Shown: in pieces, positions 43,819-50,676 of the stretch
Layout of the letters: every line of letters starts with the position of its first letter
Position numbering within the stretch: position 1 is the stretch's first letter
NCBI RefSeq assembly: GCF_008629685.1
Contig: NZ_VWSF01000013.1
Coordinates: 1-64,000 of the forward strand
Direction: 5' to 3'
Length of the DNA: 64,000 bases
Source: Adhaeribacter rhizoryzae
GTDB lineage: Bacteria; Bacteroidota; Bacteroidia; Cytophagales; Hymenobacteraceae
Notes under the pieces: model-generated
Databases searched by the model: none
What the model was told of the DNA's origin: nothing
Seen by the model: the letters and a program-made list of their open reading frames with translations, nothing else
Made by a program: the position numbers and the translations under genes

Positions 43819-45516
43819 ATGAAAAAATTAACGGGGTTATCCGTCCGGAGTATACCGCTATTTAAAATATTCCGGTTGCGATTGGTGCAACGGTCTGTAG
43901 CCTTTTTGCTGAGCTTTTCGTTGCTGCACCTAACAGTAGGTTGCAATTTTTACCGGGTACGGGAAGAAAAAAATATTAGCGCCGAAAAGGTGACCGGTTT
44001 ACCCAATTACAAACGTTTTATTTTGCACCAGGGCAGCAACCTGTGGGAACTGAAAAATATTGCCCTCCAGGAAAACACCATAACCGGCAATTTACAGGCC
44101 TTACCCGACGATCTTTTACCCTACACAGACGACAAAGTAGGCACACCGCACCGGTATAAATCAGATTACAAAGGCATTGCCCTAAATATTGTGCACCTGT
44201 ACGTGTACGAGTTTGCCCAGCTCAAAAATAACCAGGCCAGTATTCCGGTTGCGGCCCTGAAACGTTTAGAAATTACCGATAAAGACAATGGGGCAACTGT
44301 GGCCTCTTATACCTTTACTACCATTGCCAGTTTGGGCGTGGCTTTTTCGTTGGTAGCTATAATTGCCTTGCTTTTAAAAAGTTCGTGCCCGTTTGTGTAC
44401 GCTTATAATGGAAAAAACTTTGAGTTTATCGGCGAAGCTTACGGTGGCGCCATTTTTTCGCCGCTGGAGCGCGATGATTATATGCCCTTACGAAACTGGC
44501 AAGCCGATGCCGGTAAAGTACAGGTAAAAATAGCAAACGAGTTAAAAGAGCGGCAATACACCAACCTGGCTGAACTGGCCGTGGTGCAGCACCCGACAAC
44601 CGTTAAAGTACTCCTGGACCAGCAAGGCCAGCCGCATACCCTGCAAAATATACAGGCGCCCGTAACGGCTATGGCTTCCGACGGGATTAATTATGCTGCC
44701 GCGCTTGCTGTTCAGGATAGCAGCACCTGGGCTTTTAACAACGCTGCAAAAAATATTAATGCTATTAATATTAAGTTTCCTAAACCGGCTAATTCCAAAA
44801 CCGGCAAGTTGGTGCTGCATGCCCAAAATTCTTTGTGGCTCGATTATTTATTTGGAGAGTTTACGAAGCAATTTGGTAGTATTTATAACCACTGGGCCGA
44901 AAAACAAAAAGCTGTACCGGCTGCCGATTTGTACCAATGGCAGCAGGAGCAAGGCCTTCCGTTGCTGGTAGAAGTGCAAACTACCGCCGGCTGGCAAGTG
45001 GTAGAACGCATCCCGCCGGTTGGGCCGCTTGCGGCCCGCGATTTGGTGGTGCCCATTAATTTAACGCAAGTAAAAGGCAAAGACGTAAACGTGCGGTTAT
45101 CGTGTGGTTTTATGTTTTGGGAAGTAGATCGGGCCGGCATGGATTTTACGCCCAATTTGCCGGTAACTGTAGAAAAAGTAAAAGCAACTACGGCTTTTGA
45201 AAAGACCGGGCAAAATGTAAATCACTTGTTAGCCGCTACCGACCAAAAATATCTGGAACAATTTTCGGTGGGCGATGCTGTAACGCTCACATATTTATTG
45301 CCTGCCAAAAAAGCAGAGCAGGAGCAAAGCTTATTTTTACATACCCGCGGCTATTACGAGCATGTCCGGGAGTATGAAGGCATTCCCAATTTGCTAACCT
45401 TACGGGAATTCGAAAAGCCGGGCCATTTTATTCAGTTTTCGCGCGACCGGTACGAGCAACTGGCTCGCCAGAATAATTATTATAACCTGATTACCGCCCA
45501 TGCCACAACCCGTTAA
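43819..45516 (+). CDS. Membrane-anchored protein of unknown function; second gene of the radical SAM operon
   Basis: A 565-residue protein. A basic start is followed by a hydrophobic segment ending near LTVGC (Cys42), possibly a lipoprotein signal although position -3 is atypical. A second hydrophobic helix spans ~165-187 (TIASLGVAFSLVAIIALLL). Right after it comes a striking block, CPFVYAYNGKNFEFIGEAYGGAIFSPLERDDYMPL (190-224), followed by an extracytoplasmic beta-rich part. Similar blocks occur in uncharacterised proteins of other phyla. No catalytic motif is visible. It overlaps the radical SAM gene by 17 bp, implying coupled translation. Confidence 0.6.
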   Translation: MKKLTGLSVRSIPLFKIFRLRLVQRSVAFLLSFSLLHLTVGCNFYRVREEKNISAEKVTGLPNYKRFILHQGSNLWELKNIALQENTITGNLQALPDDLLPYTDDKVGTPHRYKSDYKGIALNIVHLYVYEFAQLKNNQASIPVAALKRLEITDKDNGATVASYTFTTIASLGVAFSLVAIIALLLKSSCPFVYAYNGKNFEFIGEAYGGAIFSPLERDDYMPLRNWQADAGKVQVKIANELKERQYTNLAELAVVQHPTTVKVLLDQQGQPHTLQNIQAPVTAMASDGINYAAALAVQDSSTWAFNNAAKNINAINIKFPKPANSKTGKLVLHAQNSLWLDYLFGEFTKQFGSIYNHWAEKQKAVPAADLYQWQQEQGLPLLVEVQTTAGWQVVERIPPVGPLAARDLVVPINLTQVKGKDVNVRLSCGFMFWEVDRAGMDFTPNLPVTVEKVKATTAFEKTGQNVNHLLAATDQKYLEQFSVGDAVTLTYLLPAKKAEQEQSLFLHTRGYYEHVREYEGIPNLLTLREFEKPGHFIQFSRDRYEQLARQNNYYNLITAHATTR

Positions 45517-46735
45517 CCAAGTAATAGCCGGGTTAAATATTTTACCGGAAGCGCCATCGCCTGAGTTACCTTCAGCTATAATTACGCCTATAAATATTAA
45601 GCCGGTAATGCTTAACCGCTGGCAAAGTTTTTGGGCCATGCGCCGCATTCGGTTTAGTTTATTTTGGTTGATTTTAATTAAACTCCGGAACCCGCTAAAA
45701 GCCGTTTGGGCCATTCGCCAGTTAATTAAAATCCGGCGCCGGTATTTAGGTGATTTTGCCTATAAAAAAGTAGCAAAGGTAGATAACCGCTATTTTTATG
45801 AATACAATACTCCGGGTTGGCCTTCCAAAGCTTTCGACGATTACCATTTGGCTGAACTTAACCGGCTTGTACCCTTCGAGCAAAAGCCTTATTTTTTCAA
45901 AAACGTAATTATTGCCATTACCAAAAAATGCGCCTTGCGCTGCGAACATTGTTTTGAATGGGATGCGCTGAACAAAAAAGAAAAGCTTACTACGCATGAT
46001 TTGCAGGCAATTGTACAACAGTTTCAGGCGCAAGGAGTAGGGCAATTGCAATTTTCGGGCGGTGAGCCTTTGCTCCGGATGCCTACCTTAATAAGCTTAT
46101 TGCAAACAGCCCAACCCGGCACCGATTTTTGGGTATTAACCTCGGGTCATTTATTAACGCCTGAACATGCCCAATCCCTGAAGCAAGCCGGCTTAACCGG
46201 CGTAACTATTAGCCTCGACCACGTAGATCCGCACCAACATAACCTTTTCCGGGGTTTTAGTTCCGCTTATGATTGGGTAGAACAAGCAGCCGCTAATGCC
46301 AATAAAGTTGGTTTGGTGGTTGGGTTTTCGTTGTGTGCCACCAAAGCTTTTGTAACCGAACAAAATTTAATGGCTTATGCCCGGCTGGTAAGCCAGTTAG
46401 GTGGTGTTTTTATTCAGGTACTCGAACCCAAAGCCGTGGGGCATTACGCTGGCCAAACAGTAGGTTTAGCGGCAGCCCAGCAGAAAATATTAGAAGATTT
46501 TTATACCAAACTAAATTATTACCCCGCTTACCACCATTTGCCCATGGTGGTTTACTACGATTACCAACGCCGGCGGGCCGGTTGCGCCGGTGCCGCCGAT
46601 CGCCACGTTTACGTAGATACCGACGGCAACCTGCACGCCTGCCCATTTTGCCAGAAACCGGCCGGCAATATGCTCGAAAAAGGAGTAGAAAATGCTTTAG
46701 GAAAATTACGTCAAACCGGTTGTCCCGTTGTGTAA
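45500..46735 (+). CDS. Radical SAM enzyme with a partial SPASM (twitch-like) C-terminus
   Basis: A 411-residue protein. An N-terminal ~130-residue basic extension with an amphipathic stretch (FSLFWLILIKLRNPLKAVW) precedes the radical SAM core: Cys144-x3-Cys148-x2-Cys151 (CALRCEHC) for the [4Fe-4S] cluster and Gly-Gly-Glu at 187-189 for SAM binding. The C-terminus has C362-x13-G-x4-C381 with C384 and C408, matching the first half of a SPASM motif, as in twitch-type maturases. Such enzymes often modify peptides or proteins; the target may be one of the two upstream products. Start ATG 45500 lies inside the previous gene. Confidence 0.88.
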   Translation: MPQPVNQVIAGLNILPEAPSPELPSAIITPINIKPVMLNRWQSFWAMRRIRFSLFWLILIKLRNPLKAVWAIRQLIKIRRRYLGDFAYKKVAKVDNRYFYEYNTPGWPSKAFDDYHLAELNRLVPFEQKPYFFKNVIIAITKKCALRCEHCFEWDALNKKEKLTTHDLQAIVQQFQAQGVGQLQFSGGEPLLRMPTLISLLQTAQPGTDFWVLTSGHLLTPEHAQSLKQAGLTGVTISLDHVDPHQHNLFRGFSSAYDWVEQAAANANKVGLVVGFSLCATKAFVTEQNLMAYARLVSQLGGVFIQVLEPKAVGHYAGQTVGLAAAQQKILEDFYTKLNYYPAYHHLPMVVYYDYQRRRAGCAGAADRHVYVDTDGNLHACPFCQKPAGNMLEKGVENALGKLRQTGCPVV

Positions 46736-46739
46736 GCTT

Positions 46740-46900
46740 CTAAACTAAATTATTACATTAGCAAACGAAACTTGCGCTTAAGTATACATTATTGGTCATC
46801 CTGAGCTTGTCGAAGGATCTATTAAAACTATGAAAAGTAGATTTAGCCATTTCGACAGGATACCTATGACCGCAATACCCCAATAATATTATATGCTTCT
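46740..46900. repeat. Nested-palindrome repeat, copy B
   Basis: The core at 46794-46871 starts GGTCATCCTGAGCTTGTCGAAGGATCT, whose right arm is degenerate (TTCGACAGGATACCTATGACC). The degenerate arm and outer flank (GCAATACCCCAATAATATTA) match copy C at 17095-17268 in reverse, so B and C are closer to each other than to copy A. Confidence 0.78.
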
Positions 46901-46911
46901 TAAGGAATTTT

Positions 46912-47994
46912 TTAAGGAATAATGGTGGTAAACAGGTAAACGGCAAATATTACCAATAGCACCACGCCCTGCAAAATATTAGTGCGCCCCGTAGAAAGCG
47001 ATATAATAATCGTAAATAAAGATAAAAATAATAATACCGTAGATTTTACATCGATGCCCAACGTAATGGTTAAGCCTGTAAAGGCTGATAACACCGCTAC
47101 AGCCGGAATAGTTAAACCAATGCTGGCCAAAGCAGAGCCAAGCGCCAGATTTAGGCTGGTTTGCAAACGATTATTCTTGGCGGCCCGCCAGGCAGCTAAC
47201 CCTTCGGGCAATAATACCACCCCGGCAATAATTACCCCTACCAAAGAATTAGGTGCCCCAAGACTTACCACGCCAGCTTCGATGGTAGGAGCCAATGCTT
47301 TTGCCAGTAAAACCACCGCTCCCAAACAAGCCAGGAGCAACATAAAACTAATAAAAGCAACCTTATTGGTTGGCGGAGCGGCGTGGGCGTCTTCATCGTC
47401 GGCAGCATCTGGCGGTAAAAAGAAATCGCGGTGCCGGACTGTTTGCACGAGTACAAAAGTGCCGTACAAAATTAATGAAACAATAGCAATGAAACCTTGC
47501 TGCAGGTAATTGAAAACCGGGCCGGCAATACTGGTGGTATAATTGGGCAATATTAAAGTTAAGGTTAATATTGCCATTAGTGTAACCAGCGCCGCACTTA
47601 CACCTTGTACGCCAAATATTTGTTCTTTAAACCGCGCCCCGCCTGCTACCAGACATATACCAACAATACCGGTAAGAATAATCATAACAGCGGCAAATAC
47701 CGTGTCGCGGGCCAATGCAGTGGTTTCGGGGCCACCCGCTAGCATTAAAGAAACAATTAGCGATACTTCTAAAAAGGTTACCGCAATAGCCAGTACCAAG
47801 GTGCCAAAAGGTTCGCCCACGCGGTGCGCTACTACTTCCGCATGATACACAGCCGCTAACACGCCAGCAATGAGAACTCCCGCCAAAATAAAAACATATA
47901 CACCACCCCATTCAAGCGAAATTAAAAAATAAGCTAACCAGGCAAAAACAGGAGACGCAATAGTCCAGAACGGGAGCGGTAATTTCAATTTCAT
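46912..47994 (-). CDS. Ca2+ (Na+)/H+ antiporter, ChaA/CAX family
   Basis: A 360-residue membrane protein with ~11 hydrophobic segments. The GEPFGTLVLAIAVTFLEVSLIVSLMLAGG block is the first alpha-repeat of CAX/ChaA exchangers, and the second repeat lies at LVGVIIAGVVLLPEGLAAWRAAKNN, both with the key acidic residue. A loop rich in Asp, Glu and His (DAADDEDAHAAPP) joins the halves. It would export Ca2+ or Na+/K+ in exchange for protons. TerC and TRIC genes follow on the same strand with wide spacers. Confidence 0.92.
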   Translation of the reverse strand: MKLKLPLPFWTIASPVFAWLAYFLISLEWGGVYVFILAGVLIAGVLAAVYHAEVVAHRVGEPFGTLVLAIAVTFLEVSLIVSLMLAGGPETTALARDTVFAAVMIILTGIVGICLVAGGARFKEQIFGVQGVSAALVTLMAILTLTLILPNYTTSIAGPVFNYLQQGFIAIVSLILYGTFVLVQTVRHRDFFLPPDAADDEDAHAAPPTNKVAFISFMLLLACLGAVVLLAKALAPTIEAGVVSLGAPNSLVGVIIAGVVLLPEGLAAWRAAKNNRLQTSLNLALGSALASIGLTIPAVAVLSAFTGLTITLGIDVKSTVLLFLSLFTIIISLSTGRTNILQGVVLLVIFAVYLFTTIIP

Positions 47995-48036
47995 TCGAAA
48001 AGTAATTTTTAAAATAGTTTATTTAAGAAGCTTCTA

Positions 48037-48163
48037 AGTAGCTAGTTAAATTAAAGTATATATAAGTATAAGTGCCGGATACGCCCCGTCTGTTTTAGGA
48101 GAGGCAGGAGTATTAAATATTCACCGGTTACTTTTTGCCTACTTATTTTTGTACTAGTACTTA
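48037..48163 (-). repeat. 117-127-bp dispersed repeat, copy 2
   Basis: Starts AGTAGCTAGTTAAATTAAAG and contains CTGTTTTAGGAGAGG and TTTTTGCCTACTTATTTTTG, in register with copies at 20484 and 57169. It is read in the same orientation as those; it lies upstream of the ChaA gene. Confidence 0.8.
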
Positions 48164-48347
48164 ATAATACCACCTTCTGCTAAATACGGTAATATCGGAA
48201 AAATAACCGGCCACTTATAAACAAGAACTATCTCGTTAGGGTTTTGCCAACTATAACGAGGTAATAACGGCTTGCCAAAATTTATTACAAGCCGAGTTGG
48301 ACATCGCGAACTGCAATTTGGTGTAAGTTTTATGTGTTCCTCATTAA

Positions 48348-48416
48348 AATATTCAGGAATATATTACCAACGGTTGTGGCTCCGCTGGGTAAACAGCTAA
48401 TATATTCCTGAATATT
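48348..48416. repeat. Perfect 19-bp inverted repeat after the TerC gene
   Basis: Arms AATATTCAGGAATATATTA (48348-48366) and its exact complement (48398-48416), with a 31-nt loop containing TGGCTCCGCT, a decamer also present in the loop of the attC-like hairpin at 22939. It lies 9 bp from the TerC stop. It could end TerC transcription, though no T-run follows on that strand. Confidence 0.75.
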
Positions 48417-48424
48417 CTACTGCT

Positions 48425-49357
48425 TTATTCTAATTCAGAATCATTGGTTCTGGCCGTTTTAATTAAGGAAAATACAATGCTAATGGTAATAATAAGCCCA
48501 ATCACGATTAAAGAAATAAAGGTTGGGATTTTAAAAATATCGATCATTACCATTTTAAAACCTACAAATACCAAAATAACGGCTAAACCAGTAGATAAAT
48601 AAACAAACCGGTGTATTACGTGGGCCAGGGCAAAATAAAGCGAACGAAGACCCAAAATTGCAAAAACGTTTGAGGTATAAACAATAAACTGATCTTGGGT
48701 AATAGCCAGAATTGCCGGAATGCTATCAACCGCAAAAATAAGGTCTGTGGCTTCAATAAGCACCAGAACCAGGAAAAGCGGCGTAGCATATACCTTGCCG
48801 GCTTGCTTCACAAAAAACTTGTCGCCTTCTAATTGGTTTGTAACGGGCATTATTTTCCGGAAAAATTTTATAATGGGATTTTTCTCCGGCTCAATTTCTT
48901 TGCCCTGATCCGAAAACATTTTGTAGCCGGTGTAAATAAGGAAAGCCCCAAACAGGTAAATCGTCCAGTGAAACTTTTCAATTAAAGCAACACCCGCAAA
49001 AATAAACAGCACGCGCATGAGCAAAGCGCCCAAAATACCCCAAAACAATATTTTGTGCTGATAAATAGAGGGAATTTGGAAATATTTAAATATTAAGACA
49101 AATACAAAAATATTATCTACACTAAGGGTTTTCTCTAAAACATAACCCGTTAAAAATTCAACCGCTTTATGCTCGCCAAACCAATAATAAATAAGTCCAT
49201 TAAAAATTAGGGAAAGGCAAATCCAAACGCCGGACCAGGTTAATGCTTCTTTAACCGAAACCACGTGTGCTTTGCGGTTAAATACCCCCAAGTCTAAAGC
49301 CAACATTAGAAGGACGAAAACATTAAAGCCAATCCAAAACCAATTATTTACTTCCAT
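48425..49357 (-). CDS. TerC/Alx family membrane protein
   Basis: A 310-residue protein with about nine helices. FVLLMLALDLGVFNR, YVLEKTLSVDNIFVFVLIFKYFQIP and VLIEATDLIFAVDSIPAILAITQDQFIVYTSNVFAILGLRSLYF are family hallmarks with buried acidic residues. TerC/Alx proteins are linked to tellurite resistance and, in better-studied members, to manganese export. I infer metal-ion handling. Upstream is ~285 bp of gene-free DNA; I looked for a manganese riboswitch there and found no clear match. Confidence 0.93.
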   Translation of the reverse strand: MEVNNWFWIGFNVFVLLMLALDLGVFNRKAHVVSVKEALTWSGVWICLSLIFNGLIYYWFGEHKAVEFLTGYVLEKTLSVDNIFVFVLIFKYFQIPSIYQHKILFWGILGALLMRVLFIFAGVALIEKFHWTIYLFGAFLIYTGYKMFSDQGKEIEPEKNPIIKFFRKIMPVTNQLEGDKFFVKQAGKVYATPLFLVLVLIEATDLIFAVDSIPAILAITQDQFIVYTSNVFAILGLRSLYFALAHVIHRFVYLSTGLAVILVFVGFKMVMIDIFKIPTFISLIVIGLIITISIVFSLIKTARTNDSELE

Positions 49358-49642
49358 CCTTATAGTTAGTTATTAGGTTTTATGCTAGATTATTTTTTTT
49401 ATGTTAAACAAGAGCGCTGAAACAAATTATAGCAGCAAATAACGGTGCAAGTTAAGTTAAATTAAAACAATAAGCTCTTTGGCTGCCGTTTTATACGCAG
49501 CAACGTACCTAACCGTAAACGGCAATTGAGTTATAACAGTATTATAGAGGAAGTGGCAGAAAGGCAAACTGCCGGTTTAATTATAAGGCGTAGTGTAAGC
49601 TAAATTAATTAGAAGTAATAACGGCGCCGTGCAGCACGTGCT

Positions 49643-50290
49643 TTATTCTTTTTTATCTGAGTTTGTTTTGTTGCTGGCCGGCGTGGGCAGGTTCCAGTGA
49701 AAACGGAGGGCTAAAATGCGTAAGGTAAAACATACAATTAAGGCTATAATGGCCACCCAACCACCGGCACCCCATTTTAAGTAATTGCCCAACACCACAA
49801 TTGCCGACCCAAGCAGCGCTGCCGATGCATATATTTCTTTTTCCAGGATAACAGGAACCCGGTTAAGCAAAATATCGCGTATTACACCACCGCCCACGGC
49901 GGTAGTAATGCCCAGCAAAATAGCCACCTCGCCATTATGGCCATAAGAAAGCGCTTTTTGTGCACCGGTTACAGCAAACAACGATAAACCCACCGCATCG
50001 AAAAGTAGAACCGGTCGGTTGAGCCGTTGTACAAAGGAAAATAACCCAACGGTTAAGCCGGTAGCAATAATGGCTACTACCAAATAACGCCAGTTTGTTA
50101 ATCCGGCGGGCGGAATGGCCCCAATACAAAGGTCGCGGATAATACCGCCGCCACAGGCCACGGTAAAAGCAAGCGCACAAATGCCAAACAGGTCGAGGTT
50201 GCGTTTTCTGGCTGCTGTTGCCCCGCTTATAGCAAAGGCAAAAGTGCCTGCCAGTTCCAGAATATAATACAAGGATTGTAGTTTTTCCAT
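49643..50290 (-). CDS. TRIC (UPF0126) family cation channel protein
   Basis: A 215-residue membrane protein with seven hydrophobic helices formed by two similar halves: ELAGTFAFAISGATAARKRNLDLFGICALAFTVACGGGIIRDLCIG and VGLSLFAVTGAQKALSYG...TTAVGGGVIRDILLNRVP. The paired GGGxIRD motifs are characteristic of prokaryotic TRIC channels (YadS-like), which conduct monovalent cations as trimers. It is the third cation-related membrane gene in a row on this strand. Confidence 0.93.
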   Translation of the reverse strand: MEKLQSLYYILELAGTFAFAISGATAARKRNLDLFGICALAFTVACGGGIIRDLCIGAIPPAGLTNWRYLVVAIIATGLTVGLFSFVQRLNRPVLLFDAVGLSLFAVTGAQKALSYGHNGEVAILLGITTAVGGGVIRDILLNRVPVILEKEIYASAALLGSAIVVLGNYLKWGAGGWVAIIALIVCFTLRILALRFHWNLPTPASNKTNSDKKE

Positions 50291-50461
50291 TTTAATAACC
50301 CAGCACAGATTAACTGAATGAGGTAGCAGTTCCTGTTAGCATCGTTGGCAAACCGGTTTTAAGATTATGTGTAATATTAGCGCAAATATTGGTTAATAGT
50401 TACTTAGTAAATTACGCAATATTTGCTTGTATACTTTCTTTAATGCTTAGCAGTCCACTAT

Positions 50462-50518
50462 TGTCATTCAGGAGGAAACTATGTAGCAGGCAGTCAAATA
50501 GGTTCTTCCTGAATGACA
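50462..50518. repeat. 57-bp palindromic repeat, copy 2
   Basis: Same length as the copy at 2438-2494. The left arm TGTCATTCAGGAGGAA is identical and the loop keeps CTATGTAGCAGG. The right arm TTCTTCCTGAATGACA has one change. Confidence 0.88.
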
Positions 50519-50615
50519 CGTGTGGATTGCTTGAACTTTCATTTTTTTGGCTTTTGCGTAACTGCTTTATGCAAATGAAATGCTACCTATTTGTTACGCA
50601 ATTTGCTTAACTAAA

Positions 50616-50647
50616 CAAAAAAAGCCAGCTACAGGTAGCCGGCTTTT
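50616..50647 (-). terminator. Terminator of the receptor gene at 50677-53160 (bidirectional)
   Basis: Stem AAAAAGCC-GCTAC / GTAGC-GGCTTTT with one mismatch and A/T flanks on both sides, 30 bp after the leftward receptor stop codon. Confidence 0.8.
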
Positions 50648-50676
50648 ATGTTTTAGTAAGTAGAAATTAAAAATAA

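Noticed and set aside
47095-47095. Possible tRNA or rRNA genes in the spacers
   Set aside because: No cloverleaf-like pattern or rRNA core sequence was recognised anywhere in the window.
49358-49642. Possible manganese (yybP-ykoY) riboswitch upstream of TerC
   Set aside because: I could not find the conserved core or a convincing stem set by eye, so I do not claim it.
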